Part shown: positions 8,550 through 16,878 of the stretch, in pieces
Layout of the letters: each line of letters begins with the position of its first letter
Numbering within the stretch: position 1 is the stretch's first letter
Origin: Amycolatopsis sp. 2-15
GTDB lineage: Bacteria; Actinomycetota; Actinomycetes; Mycobacteriales; Pseudonocardiaceae
NCBI RefSeq assembly: GCF_030285625.1
Contig: NZ_CP127294.1
Location: 1,808,001-1,872,000 of the forward strand
Reading direction: 5' to 3'
Length of the DNA stretch: 64,000 nt
The notes under the pieces: generated by a model
Databases searched by the model: none
What the model was told of the DNA's origin: nothing
What the model saw: only the letters and a program-made list of their open reading frames with translations
Made by a program: the position numbers and the translations under genes

Positions 8550-9080
8550 TCAGTCGACGAGTTCGGGTTCCAGCAGGCTCATCAGGTACATGTCGTAATA
8601 CTTCCCGTCACTGCCGCGGAAGCATTCGCGGTGCCGGCCGTCCTCGACGAAGCCGACCTTGCGATAGACGTGGCGCGCGCGTTCGTTGTCGGCGACGACC
8701 CACAGGGCGATGAGGTGCAGGCGCATCACGTTGAAGCCGTAGCGGCACATCAGCCGCATGGCCTCGGTGCCGTAACCGCCGTTCCAGTGGTCCTTCTCGC
8801 CGATGTAGATGTCCAGCTCGGCGCGGCCCGTCTCGGGTTCGGCGTCGCGCAGGTCGATGACGCCGATCAGCTCGCCCGACGTCACCGACTCGATGCCCAG
8901 GACCACGTGCGAGTACGTGTTGACCGTGCGTTCCTCGCAGCGCTTGCGCACCTGGTCCAGCGAACGCGGGTGCGAGTTGTTCATCCACTGCCCGACCTCC
9001 GGGTCGTGGATCCACCGGTACAGCGACTCCGCGTCCGACGTCTCCAGTGCCCGCAGCCGCACCAGCTTGCCCGTGAGCAT
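8550..9080 (-). CDS. GNAT N-acetyltransferase, RimJ/RimL type
   Basis: A 176-residue acetyltransferase. It opens with LTGKLVRLRALETSDAESLY, the usual RimJ/RimL start, followed by IGVIDLRDAEPETGRAELDI and the acetyl-CoA loop YIGEKDHWNGGYGTEAMRLM, in which the Q/R-x-x-G-x-G/A motif appears as W-N-G-G-Y-G-T. ALWVVADNERARHVYRKVGF is motif B with the conserved N-x-x-(A/S)-x-x-x-Y-x-K-x-G-F. The target (protein N-terminus, antibiotic or metabolite) cannot be told. It is 9 bp downstream of a co-directional deazaflavin oxidoreductase gene and probably co-transcribed with it. Confidence 0.85.
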   Translation of the reverse strand: MLTGKLVRLRALETSDAESLYRWIHDPEVGQWMNNSHPRSLDQVRKRCEERTVNTYSHVVLGIESVTSGELIGVIDLRDAEPETGRAELDIYIGEKDHWNGGYGTEAMRLMCRYGFNVMRLHLIALWVVADNERARHVYRKVGFVEDGRHRECFRGSDGKYYDMYLMSLLEPELVD

Positions 9081-9089
9081 CGCTCCCCC

Positions 9090-9467
9090 TCACTCCCGCC
9101 GCAGCAGCAGGAAGTCCTCGACCCCGACGAGCCCGAGGAACTGGCGCACCCCGGGCGGCATCGGACGGCGGGACCCATCATGCATGAGCCGTGGATCACT
9201 GACGCGCCATTTTCGCCCGCGCGTGACGAGGTCCGCATGGCCCGCGGCCAGCACGTTCTTGACCCAGTCGGTGTCCGGGCCGTAGGTGAGGGCGACAACG
9301 AAGCCTTCGTCGGTGCGGAAGACGTTCAGCGGAGTGCGGAACTCTTTGCCGGACCGGCGGCCCTTGTGCACGACGACGCCGAAGCCGGGCAGCCACCCGG
9401 CGAACGGTCCCGTGACGCGGTTGGTCACCACGCGGTTGAAGTGGGCGAGGCGTTCTGGCAGCACCAT
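9090..9467 (-). CDS. F420-dependent (Ddn-like) nitroreductase family protein
   Basis: A 125-residue split-barrel protein: FNRVVTNRVTGPFAGWLPGF, GVVVHKGRRSGKEFRTPLNV, FVVALTYGPDTDWVKNVLAA and GHADLVTRGRKWRVSDPRL. The G-R-(R/K)-S-G-x-x-x-x-T-P-(L/V) motif and the YG-x-x-x-x-W-V-x-N-(V/L)-x-A segment are diagnostic of the deazaflavin-dependent nitroreductase (Ddn/DUF385) family of actinobacteria. These bind F420 and reduce quinones or other hydrophobic compounds. ATG at 9467 fits the family start. Confidence 0.88.
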   Translation of the reverse strand: MVLPERLAHFNRVVTNRVTGPFAGWLPGFGVVVHKGRRSGKEFRTPLNVFRTDEGFVVALTYGPDTDWVKNVLAAGHADLVTRGRKWRVSDPRLMHDGSRRPMPPGVRQFLGLVGVEDFLLLRRE

Positions 9468-9581
9468 CCGGCCAGGGTAATCCAACGTCCGTGGAATTAG
9501 CGCGTTTTCGGCCCGGTGCGAGGCCGGTTCGCACGTCTGGTGGGATGTTCGCGAACGCCGGCACGACGCGGGGAGAAGAAC

Positions 9582-10232
9582 ATGTCGAACGACTGGCCGC
9601 TGCGACAGGACCCGGAGTCGCCCGTGATCTTCGCGCGGGCGTTGCTCGAGGACCCCTCGCAGCTCGCGTTCGTGGTCCTCGACGATGACGACGACTGGTT
9701 CATCAGCGACGGCGCCGAGTTCGACGAGGACATGGACGTCAACCGCGAGCAGTTCGGCGCGGTCTCGCTGCGCGAAGCCGTCGAGCTCATCCCGCAGCTC
9801 ACGGCGCTGGCGTCGCTGCCCACCGGCATGGCGGCCGACTGGGACCCGGACCGCGAGGCGTGGCTGCTGAGCTCCGTCGCCGACTCGGACGACGAGGCCG
9901 AGGACCGCGAGATCCGCGACGCTCGCATCGCCGCGTGGCAGCACTCGGGCTCGCCGGTAGACGAGGTGCAACTTTCGACCGGGCTCACCGAGATCGTGGC
10001 CGGCGGCGACGCGCCCGTTCGCGCGGTGCGCCAGGTCGTGCGCGAGGGTGACGGCACGTGGCTCTTCGTGGGCTTCGAGGTGCCCGAAGCCGAGGACTTC
10101 GAGGTCGAGGGCCTGGAGCTGGAGCACGTGGTGAGCCTGTACCCGGACGTCGTGACGGTGCTGCAGGCCGCGCCCGGCCAGGTCTTCGACCGCGCGGAGC
10201 CGGGTGCCGAGTGGGAGCTCGTCGAGGGCTGA
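9582..10232 (+). CDS. conserved hypothetical acidic protein
   Basis: A 216-residue, strongly acidic soluble protein behind GGGGAGAAGAAC. The first half contains QLAFVVLDDDDDWFISDGAE and LREAVELIPQLTALASLPTG; the second half begins after the acidic linker SSVADSDDEAEDREIRDARI and ends VFDRAEPGAEWELVEG. No catalytic motif or membrane segment is evident. The DDDDDWFISDG segment suggests an SMI1/KNR4- or immunity-like beta fold, but this is only an impression. It is followed by a separate unit encoding a YCII protein and an ECF sigma factor. Confidence 0.7.
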   Translation: MSNDWPLRQDPESPVIFARALLEDPSQLAFVVLDDDDDWFISDGAEFDEDMDVNREQFGAVSLREAVELIPQLTALASLPTGMAADWDPDREAWLLSSVADSDDEAEDREIRDARIAAWQHSGSPVDEVQLSTGLTEIVAGGDAPVRAVRQVVREGDGTWLFVGFEVPEAEDFEVEGLELEHVVSLYPDVVTVLQAAPGQVFDRAEPGAEWELVEG

Positions 10233-10333
10233 AAGTTTTTCCGCGGCGATTGTCCTGGCGCGGTAGGGCCTGTTCGTCCTTAGAGTGTTAGCCGGCGAAC
10301 GGCGCCGGTCCGGACACACTTGCAGGAGCAGCC

Positions 10334-10681
10334 ATGCCTACCTATGCCGCGATCATCTACTCCGCCGACGTGGACCCGACGCAGCCCGAAGCCGCCGCGA
10401 TGATGAAGGACTACAACGAGTTCGGCGCGGCCGCGGCCGCCGTCATCCGTGGTGGCAGGGCGCTGTACCCGACGGCGACCGCCACCACCGTCCGCGTGAC
10501 CGGCGGCAAGGGCGGCGACATCGTGACCAGCGACGGCCCGTACGCCGAGACGAAGGAAGCCCTCACCGGCTTCTACCTCATCGAATGCGCCGACCTCGAC
10601 GAAGCCGTGAAGGTCGCCGCGCAGATCCCGGGCGCGTGGGACGGCGCCGTCGAGGTGCGCCCGGTCGTCGAGTTCTCGTGA
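10334..10681 (+). CDS. YCII-related (DGPF-type) protein paired with an ECF42 sigma factor
   Basis: A 115-residue ferredoxin-like alpha/beta protein. It starts MPTYAAIIYSAD, has the hallmark VTSDGPYAETKEALTGFYLI (D-G-P-(F/Y)-x-E-(S/T)-K-E) and ends IPGAWDGAVEVRPVVEF. DGPF proteins sit next to ECF42 sigma factors across actinobacteria and are thought to be part of the regulon or the signal path. Its TGA overlaps the GTG of the following sigma gene (GTGA), so the two are translationally coupled. Confidence 0.92.
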   Translation: MPTYAAIIYSADVDPTQPEAAAMMKDYNEFGAAAAAVIRGGRALYPTATATTVRVTGGKGGDIVTSDGPYAETKEALTGFYLIECADLDEAVKVAAQIPGAWDGAVEVRPVVEFS

Positions 10682-11871
10682 CGGTCGCCGGTGACACGCT
10701 GGCGCGGCTCATCCGGGACGAGGGGACCCGGGTGCTCGCCACGCTCGTGCGGGTCATCGGCAGCGTGGACCTGGCCGAGGACGCGGTGCAGGACGCCGTC
10801 GTGCGGGCGCTCGAAACGTGGCCGCGCGACGGCGTCCCGGACAATCCGCGGGCCTGGCTGCTCGTGACGGCGCGGCGGCGCGCCGTCGACGTGCTGCGCC
10901 GTGAGGCCAAGCGCGTCGGGAAGGAGGCGGACGCGATGCCGCTCGCCGACGACGACCCGCCTCCCTCGGTGATTCGCGATGACCTGTTGCGCCTCGTGTT
11001 CACCTGCTGCCACCCGTGTCTGTCGGTGGACGCGCAGGTCGCCTTGTCGTTGCGGACACTCGGCGGTTTGTCCACCGCCGAGGTCGCGCGCGGCCTGCGC
11101 CTGCCCGAGGCAACGGCGGCGAAGCGGCTGACGCGGGCGAAGCAGAAGATCGCGACGGCGGGGATCCCGTACCGCGTGCCGGCGGCCGACGAGCTGCCCG
11201 AGCGGCTTTCCGGCGTGGCGGCGACGGTGTACCTGATCTTCAACGAGGGCTACGCGGGCGCGCGCGCTCCGCTGGTCGACGAAGCCGTGCGGCTGGCTCG
11301 GCTGCTCGCGTCGCTGATGCCGGACGAGCCGACGGTGCTGGGGCTGCTGGCGTTGCTGCTGCTGCACGACGCGCGCCGCTGCACACGCGTCGCCGACGAC
11401 GGATTGCCCGCGTTGCTGGCCGATCAGGACCGTTCACTGTGGGACGCGGTGCTGATCCAGGAGGGCGTTTTGCTGGTGGGGCGCGCTTTGCGGCGCACGC
11501 CTTCCGCGCCCAACCCTTATGTGGTCGAAGCGGCGATCGCGGCCTGTCACGCCTTGGCGCCGACGTACGCGTCGACCAACTGGGACGCCGTGATCTCTTG
11601 GTACGACGTGCTTTTCACCGTCCGCCCGAGCCCGGTGGTGTCACTCAACCGCGCCGCCGCGATCGCCGAACGTGACGGCGCCGCGGTGGCCTTGCCGCTC
11701 GTGGACGCGTTGGAGGCGCTGGCGGACTACCCCTGGTGGCACGCGACGCGCGCGGAACTGTTGCACCGCTTGGGTAATCCCTGTGAGGCTCGCGCTGCTC
11801 TCGAGCTCGCCGAGGCGACGGGCCTTGGTGGCGGCCACGCCGCCCTACTGCGGCGGCGAGTAGGTGAATAG
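10678..11871 (+). CDS. ECF42-type RNA polymerase sigma factor with long C-terminal domain
   Basis: A 397-residue sigma factor, twice the length of ordinary ECF proteins. Sigma-2 covers residues about 8-80 (VIGSVDLAEDAVQDAVVRAL, NPRAWLLVTARRRAVDVLRR), sigma-4 about 110-165 (LRTLGGLSTAEVARGLRLPE, then KRLTRAKQKI). The remaining 230 residues are helical, TPR-like: IFNEGYAGAR, VLGLLALLLLHDARR, YASTNWDAVISWYDVLFTVR and SPVVSLNRAAAIAERDG, typical of ECF42 (SigJ-like) proteins. The extension probably replaces an anti-sigma factor; none is encoded nearby. It starts at the GTG overlapping the YCII stop. Confidence 0.92.
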   Translation: MTVAGDTLARLIRDEGTRVLATLVRVIGSVDLAEDAVQDAVVRALETWPRDGVPDNPRAWLLVTARRRAVDVLRREAKRVGKEADAMPLADDDPPPSVIRDDLLRLVFTCCHPCLSVDAQVALSLRTLGGLSTAEVARGLRLPEATAAKRLTRAKQKIATAGIPYRVPAADELPERLSGVAATVYLIFNEGYAGARAPLVDEAVRLARLLASLMPDEPTVLGLLALLLLHDARRCTRVADDGLPALLADQDRSLWDAVLIQEGVLLVGRALRRTPSAPNPYVVEAAIAACHALAPTYASTNWDAVISWYDVLFTVRPSPVVSLNRAAAIAERDGAAVALPLVDALEALADYPWWHATRAELLHRLGNPCEARAALELAEATGLGGGHAALLRRRVGE

Positions 11872-11984
11872 GGCGGTCTTGACACGTTCGCGGCCCAGCG
11901 CGTTCGATGGTGACACGCCCTGCGGCCGGTGAGCGCGCCCGCGCCCAGGGCGCCCAAACTTCCCGCCCGCAGAGGGGGCCCACG

Positions 11985-12377
11985 ATGGCCGAACACCCCA
12001 ACGCGACAATCATCCGCCGCGGCTACGCGGCCTTCTCCGCCGGCGACGTCGAGGCCTTGACGGAACTGCTCGCGGCCGACGCCGTCCAGCACATGCCGGG
12101 CCACAACGTCTTCTCCGGCGACCACCATGGCCGCGACGCGATCCTCTCGATGTACGGACAACTCGCCGCCCGCAGCGATGGCACCCTCCGCGTGACCCTC
12201 GAGGAGGTCTACGCGAACGACGACGAGGTCGTCACGGTCTACCACTCCACCGGCACCCACGGCGACAAACACCTCGACACCCGCCACGCCCTGGTCTTCC
12301 GCATGCGCGACGGCAAAGCGGTGGATCTCTTGGACGTCTCCCAGGACGAGGCCTCTGACGACGCCTTCTGGGCCTGA
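11985..12377 (+). CDS. SnoaL-like / NTF2-like protein
   Basis: A 130-residue cone-shaped alpha+beta barrel protein: IIRRGYAAFSAGDVEALTEL, LAADAVQHMPGHNVFSGDHH, GRDAILSMYGQLAARSDGTL and LVFRMRDGKAVDLLDVSQDE. The order helix - F-x-x-G-D-x-x-x-L - beta - G-x-x-x-I - F-R-x-x-D-G-K is typical of the SnoaL/NTF2 superfamily, which includes small isomerases, cyclases and non-enzymatic ligand binders. The substrate is not predictable. ATG at 11985 follows AGAGGGGGCC. Confidence 0.82.
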   Translation: MAEHPNATIIRRGYAAFSAGDVEALTELLAADAVQHMPGHNVFSGDHHGRDAILSMYGQLAARSDGTLRVTLEEVYANDDEVVTVYHSTGTHGDKHLDTRHALVFRMRDGKAVDLLDVSQDEASDDAFWA

Positions 12378-12381
12378 GTGT

Positions 12382-12657
12382 CTATTGTGGATCGATTCTC
12401 CTGGTGAGCTCGACCCACGCCAGACCCCACCCACTGGACACGGCGATTTCCTCGAGCGCTCCGGTGGGGAGGCAGAGTTCGGCGAACCGTTGCTCTGCCT
12501 GGGCGTCGCCCCTCTTGATGCGTCGCTTGAGCTCTTCCAGCTCGGCGGCGGCGTCGTCCGTGGAGCGGTAGCTGCTCCAGGTGACGTCGTGCTCGCCGGT
12601 GCGGAGGATGTTCAGCAGGCCGGTGATGACTTCGCAGAGCTGCTCGCCACGCGTCAT
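12382..12657 (-). CDS. hypothetical protein (91 aa)
   Basis: A small soluble protein, MTRGEQLCEVITGLLNILRT, with a helical acidic/basic centre (TDDAAAELEELKRRIKRGDA) and a C-terminus GWGLAWVELTRRIDPQ. I do not recognise a family. It lies 8 bp from the end of the MFS gene behind it on the same strand and could be the distal gene of that unit. It converges on the SnoaL-like gene with only 4 bp between stops. Confidence 0.55.
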   Translation of the reverse strand: MTRGEQLCEVITGLLNILRTGEHDVTWSSYRSTDDAAAELEELKRRIKRGDAQAEQRFAELCLPTGALEEIAVSSGWGLAWVELTRRIDPQ

Positions 12658-12665
12658 GGGTGGGA

Positions 12666-13910
12666 TTATCGCCGGTAATGGCCGAGGGAAACACCCTCAC
12701 CGCTCGTCGGCGGTCGACGATGCCTGTCGAGGATGAGCGCGGCACCCACCGCGACGATGAAGGCGCCACCGAGCGCCAAGAAGATGCCGGCGGTGTCGAA
12801 GCCGATGAGGCCGGCGACTGCGGCACCTGCGGCCGACAATGTGATTTTCAGGGCGCCCATGGCAACGAAGACCTGTGCTCTGCCTCTGTCCGGAGAGTAC
12901 GCGGTCCGGGCGGCCAGGGTGGCCACGAAGAAGGGCCCGCTCAAGAATCCGGCTATCACGAACGCGACGAGTGCTGTTGCGAAGTTCGGCGCCAAGCCGC
13001 CCAGTACAAACGTGGTACCGATGGATATCGAGTAGCAAATGGTCGTTCTATCCGCTTCTCCCTTGAGCGGCACGACGCTGGTGAAGATCGACCCCAGCAG
13101 ACTCCCTGCTCCGTAGAGAGCTGCGAGCAGCGCGCCGCTGTCCGGGTCTCCCCGCAGCTGGATTCCGCGACCGACGGCGAGGATCGCCATCGAACCCGCG
13201 ACGAAAGACGTCACCATCATGGCCACGGTGGCCCGGCGCAGACCGCTCGCATGCACGATGTGGCTGATGACTCGTCGCATCCCGAGCGCCGTCTCGGCTT
13301 CCGGGCCGTCCTGTGTCGGCACCGCGGGTAGCGTCATCATGAGCGCCCCGGCGACGGCAGCGGTGCCTGAGAGTGCCAGCACGGCGGTGAGCGGTGTGCT
13401 GGCGGTCGCGATGCTCGCGACGATGGCCGGCCCGGCACTCCCGGCCACCCCGTAGGTGAGAGCGTCCAGGCCTTGGGCTCGACGCTGAATGGCCTTGCTC
13501 GGGGGCACCATCAGGCTGAGTTGGCTGCTCAAGCCTGCCGTGAGGACGGGGCCGCAGACGCCCGCCACCACGACAAAGGCCAGGGAGACGACGAGTGGGG
13601 CACGGCCGATGGACAGCGCCGCGGCGGCCAGAGCGACGCCGTACAGGACACAACAGGTCGCGATGAACGGCCGTCCGTCGCCGACGCGATCCAGCCGGCG
13701 TGCGAGGAGCGGGCCGAGAAGATGCGGCAGGTTGAGGCACACAGCGAAAAGGCCGGCGTCCATACCACCACCGCCCGGCTCGGCGACAAGCAGAATCAAG
13801 CCGACAGTGGCCCCGGCGTCCGGGACGCGAGCAGACGCCGCGGCTCCGACGTAGTGAAGGAGCCGCCTCGCGGTCCCCGACGAGTGAGACAGGTTGCACC
13901 CCCAGTTCAC
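12666..13910 (-). CDS. MFS transporter
   Basis: A 414-residue major facilitator with 11-12 predicted helices, for example FIATCCVLYGVALAAAALSI, VVSLAFVVVAGVCGPVLTAG, AVLALSGTAAVAGALMMTLP and GGAFIVAVGAALILDRHRRP. RRLDRVGDGRPF is the loop 2-3 motif. The long polar loop TQDGPEAETALGMRRV sits in the centre. The substrate is unknown. Its codon choice is visibly less GC3-biased than that of its neighbours (many T- and A-ending codons), and it lies beside tRNA-Gly, so it may have been acquired. GTG at 13910 is the first plausible start. Confidence 0.82.
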   Translation of the reverse strand: MNWGCNLSHSSGTARRLLHYVGAAASARVPDAGATVGLILLVAEPGGGGMDAGLFAVCLNLPHLLGPLLARRLDRVGDGRPFIATCCVLYGVALAAAALSIGRAPLVVSLAFVVVAGVCGPVLTAGLSSQLSLMVPPSKAIQRRAQGLDALTYGVAGSAGPAIVASIATASTPLTAVLALSGTAAVAGALMMTLPAVPTQDGPEAETALGMRRVISHIVHASGLRRATVAMMVTSFVAGSMAILAVGRGIQLRGDPDSGALLAALYGAGSLLGSIFTSVVPLKGEADRTTICYSISIGTTFVLGGLAPNFATALVAFVIAGFLSGPFFVATLAARTAYSPDRGRAQVFVAMGALKITLSAAGAAVAGLIGFDTAGIFLALGGAFIVAVGAALILDRHRRPPTSGEGVSLGHYRR

Positions 13911-14114
13911 AGATCGTGTGCCAGGTTCTCACGTCTCCGGCGGCATGGTGTGCAGTTCGGATCGTCCAGCCAGTTGTCCCACGGCACGTTGGACAAGACG
14001 CGCGGAGAAGATGGGTCCCACTTCCACGACTTCCGGCGGACAAAGCGTCCGAAGGGAAAACGCGAAAATGGAGCCGCCGAGTGATATTGCTGGGGATGTT
14101 GTTCGAACAGTACG

Positions 14115-14164
14115 TAGAAAATCAGAAAGGGTTCTTCCCCAAGTCGGGAAGAACCCTTTCTGAT
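14115..14164 (-). terminator. Rho-independent terminator of the tRNA-Gly gene
   Basis: A perfect 19-bp stem (14121-14139 with 14146-14164) and a 6-base loop lie 16 bp after the tRNA 3' end. Read on the minus strand it is followed by TTTTC. It is one of the strongest hairpins in the window. Confidence 0.88.
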
Positions 14165-14180
14165 CTGCAAGAACAGTTCT

Positions 14181-14254
14181 TGGAGCGGATGACGGGAATC
14201 GAACCCGCGTATTCAGCTTGGGAAGCTGATGTTCTACCATTGAACTACATCCGC
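14181..14254 (-). tRNA. tRNA-Gly (anticodon CCC), CCA encoded
   Basis: The minus strand folds as a complete cloverleaf: acceptor arms GCGGATG (14254-14248) and CATCCGC, D-loop with AATGGTAGA, anticodon stem TCAGC/GCTGA around loop TTCCCAA giving anticodon CCC, and T-arm CGGGTTCGATTCCCG. Discriminator T is followed by an encoded CCA at 14183-14181. It reads GGG codons. Confidence 0.96.
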
Positions 14255-14327
14255 AGTGCCTGGTCAGCTTACACGGACGCGTGGTCGGTGTGTCCAGTGG
14301 GGCGTGGGTTGACGGCGCCGGGGGCAA

Positions 14328-15569
14328 GTGACAACACTTGTTGTCGACGGGGTTGCGGCGCCGGAGGTGGATGTGGTGGACGACCCGGTGTTGTTCCGGC
14401 AGGGCGGGTTTCGGCTGGTCGCGCGGTTGCGCGGGGTCGAGGGGCTGCGCGCCGGGGATGAGCAGGTGTGGCGGCTGAGGGAGTTCGCGCAGCGGCAGGA
14501 CGCGCCGGCGGATGCGTTGGTGGAGTGGTTCGGGCGGGATGCCGGGAATCGGGCGCGGTTCGAGCGGGCGTTGGTGCGTGGGGTCGGCCCGGAAAGTGGC
14601 GCTGAGCTGCGGGAGTTCATGGCGGGCGTTGAGGCGACGCCGTATTGGGTGGATCGTGCGCGTCTGGAGCGTGGGGCGCGGGCGATCACGCGCGCGGGGT
14701 TGCTGGGGTTGTTTCCGCTGGGCGACATGTCCTTGATGGGCGGATATCTGGCGTCGCGGGCGACGAAGTCGTTGGTGGGGACCGGGGAGATCGAGCACCG
14801 GGCCACGAAGCGGCTGGTGGAGACGGCCGCGTGGTGGATCGATGTGACGACGCCCGGCGCGATGGGTCGCGCCGAGGCGGGGTTTCGGGCCGTGGTGCGG
14901 ATCCGGGTGGTGCACGCCCACGTGCGGCGCGCGATGAACAGCCGCGAGGACTGGGACTACGAGCATTGGGACCGGCCGGTCAACCAGGTCCAGACCGCAG
15001 GCACGCTGCTGCTGTTTTCGCTGGTCTACGTCTTCGGCACGCAGCTGCTCGGCGTGCGCTACACCGAACGCGAGCGCGCCGACATCCTGCACCTGTGGCG
15101 CTACATCGGCTGGCTGATGGGCGTCGACGAGGAACTGCTGCCCGCCGACGAGGACGACGCCTGGCGGCTGCTCTGGCTCCTGGCCGCCACGGAATTCATC
15201 CCCGACGACGACTCGAAACGCCTGGCCAAGGCCCTCGTCGAGAGCCACGCCGCCATCGGTGAGGGCCGCGGCACCGCGGGCAAGGTGCTGGCGCACGTGA
15301 ACGTCCAGGTTCACTCCGCGATCAGCCGCCTGGTGCTGGGCAAGGAGAACGCCGATTTCCTCGAGCTGCCGGACGACCCGGTCGCGCGGGCCGCGGTTGT
15401 GGCGGTCGCCGGGGTGAACTTCGCGGCGGAGACGGCCCGGCGGCTCATTCCGGGGGCGACGGCGCTGCAGGAGTTGCTCGGTGGGATGGGGCGCCGGAGG
15501 TACCTGAAGCGGCTGCACGAGGTGTTCAAGCCGGATACGTCGTACGGGCAGGACACGCGCGCCGCCTGA
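14328..15569 (+). CDS. oxygenase MpaB/Lcp-like DUF2236 family protein
   Basis: A 413-residue helical protein. The DUF2236 core is visible: LLGLFPLGDMSLMGGYLASR, TKRLVETAAWWIDVTTPGAM and the heme-binding-type segment FRAVVRIRVVHAHVRRAMNS, followed by NQVQTAGTLLLFSLVYVFG and DILHLWRYIGWLMGVDEELL. Members include rubber oxygenase Lcp and fungal MpaB, b-type heme proteins that cleave C=C bonds; HAHVRR provides the putative axial His and adjacent Arg. There is no signal peptide, so unlike Lcp it should be cytoplasmic. The substrate is unknown. It stands alone, divergent from tRNA-Gly. Confidence 0.85.
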   Translation: MTTLVVDGVAAPEVDVVDDPVLFRQGGFRLVARLRGVEGLRAGDEQVWRLREFAQRQDAPADALVEWFGRDAGNRARFERALVRGVGPESGAELREFMAGVEATPYWVDRARLERGARAITRAGLLGLFPLGDMSLMGGYLASRATKSLVGTGEIEHRATKRLVETAAWWIDVTTPGAMGRAEAGFRAVVRIRVVHAHVRRAMNSREDWDYEHWDRPVNQVQTAGTLLLFSLVYVFGTQLLGVRYTERERADILHLWRYIGWLMGVDEELLPADEDDAWRLLWLLAATEFIPDDDSKRLAKALVESHAAIGEGRGTAGKVLAHVNVQVHSAISRLVLGKENADFLELPDDPVARAAVVAVAGVNFAAETARRLIPGATALQELLGGMGRRRYLKRLHEVFKPDTSYGQDTRAA

Positions 15570-15870
15570 GCGGCAGAGGCGTGGGCACCGCGCCTGGACG
15601 GGTGCTCGCAGTGAGAGAGGTGTGGTCTGCGCGCCCGGGTTGGCAGGTGCCGCTTCAGGATGCCGGGTTGGCCGAAGCGCAGCGTCGGCCCAGGTCGGAC
15701 CGGGCGGCACGCCCCGGGGCGTGTTCGGGTCGCCTGGGCGGTGGAGAGTGTGTGGCGTGGCAGAAATCGTCCGGAGCGGGCGGCGCCTGTGGGCGCTGGG
15801 CAGGCGGCGCGGAGATCGTCGGGAATGGGCGGATGGTGGGGCGGGCCCCTGGTGACGTTAGGCTGCGTCC
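15570..15870. other. intergenic region without recognised gene
   Basis: About 300 bp of GC-rich sequence between the DUF2236 gene and dcd. Several frames are open but none has a convincing ribosome site, family match or codon bias. It presumably holds the dcd promoter; no clear -10/-35 pair was found. Confidence 0.5.
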
Positions 15871-16452
15871 GTGCTGCTCAGTGACCGTGACCTCCGCAAA
15901 GAGCTCGATGCCGACCGGCTCGGGATTGATCCGTTCGATCCCGCGATGGTCCAGCCGTCGAGCATCGATGTGCGGTTGGACCGGTTCTTCCGGGTGTTCG
16001 ACAACAGCAAGTACACGCACATCGACCCGCAGCTGCAGCAGGACGAGCTGACCTCGCTGGTGGAGAAGGAGGGCGAAGAGCCCTTCGTGCTGCACCCGGG
16101 CGAGTTCGTGCTCGGGTCGACCTACGAGATGGTCACGTTGGCCGACGACCTCGCCGGGCGGCTCGAAGGCAAGTCCTCGCTGGGGCGGCTGGGGTTGCTG
16201 ACGCACTCCACCGCGGGTTTCATCGACCCGGGCTTCTCGGGGCACATCACGCTCGAGCTGTCGAACGTCGCGAACCTGCCGATCACACTGTGGCCCGGCA
16301 TGAAGATCGGCCAGCTGTGCATCTTCCGCCTGTCCAGCTCGGCGGAGTTCCCGTACGGCTCGAAGGAGGCCGGCTCCCGCTACCAGGGCCAGCGCGGCCC
16401 GACTCCGAGCCGGGCGTACAAGAACTTCCACCGTGTGAACACCTGGCGCTAG
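15871..16452 (+). CDS. dcd: dCTP deaminase (probably bifunctional dCTP deaminase/dUTPase)
   Basis: A 193-residue trimeric enzyme that deaminates dCTP to dUTP; in the mycobacterial type it also hydrolyses dUTP to dUMP. Motifs in order: [94 protein letters not shown] with the catalytic Glu in HITLE, and the C-terminal lid [16 protein letters not shown]. It resembles the Mycobacterium tuberculosis bifunctional enzyme closely in motif and length. It starts with GTG and stands as a single gene. Confidence 0.96.
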   Translation: MLLSDRDLRKELDADRLGIDPFDPAMVQPSSIDVRLDRFFRVFDNSKYTHIDPQLQQDELTSLVEKEGEEPFVLHPGEFVLGSTYEMVTLADDLAGRLEGKSSLGRLGLLTHSTAGFIDPGFSGHITLELSNVANLPITLWPGMKIGQLCIFRLSSSAEFPYGSKEAGSRYQGQRGPTPSRAYKNFHRVNTWR

Positions 16453-16692
16453 CCCGGCACGGTGCCGGGCCGGGGTGCGACAACTTCGAGGGCACGTGGC
16501 ATCGGGTCCGCAGGGGCGCCGCCTGGCCGGGGCGTGTGAACGTCCGCTTCGACGCTGGGCGGGTGTGTCAGGAGGTCCCTCAGGTGAGTGCCCGGCGTTC
16601 GGCCGAGGTGGGTGCCCGCCCGGCTCCAGGCCGGGTCGGGCCTACAGGAACGGCCATCGCGTGGACACCGGGCGCCAGTCCGACACCACTCG

Positions 16693-16815
16693 ACGCGCGA
16701 GCTCGCGAACGACTACTCCGAAGGTGAACTCCGAACGGTGATCGGGTTCCTCGAAAGAGCCGCGGCGGTCACCCACGAGTCGACCGTGCGCATCACCAGT
16801 CGCTCGCTGGAGTGA
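16693..16815 (+). pseudogene. remnant of a MarR-family regulator C-terminus
   Basis: In the 380-bp gap after dcd one frame ends with LANDYSEGELRTVIGFLERA and AAVTHESTVRITSRSLE before a stop. The D-Y-S-x-x-E-L-x-x-V-x-x-F-L-E-R pattern is what the last helices of actinobacterial MarR proteins look like. No winged-helix sequence precedes it in any frame, so it appears to be the tail of a lost gene. The rest of the gap shows nothing recognisable. Confidence 0.45.
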
Positions 16816-16878
16816 GTTGCGGCCACGGCCGGGTTGGAAAACGCGATTCGTTCACCGGTTCGTGGAAAGCTCGCGGAC

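Noticed and set aside
14121..14254. attachment site of an integrative element at tRNA-Gly
   Set aside because: No direct copy of the tRNA 3' end and no integrase in the window; the hairpin beside it is explained as a terminator.
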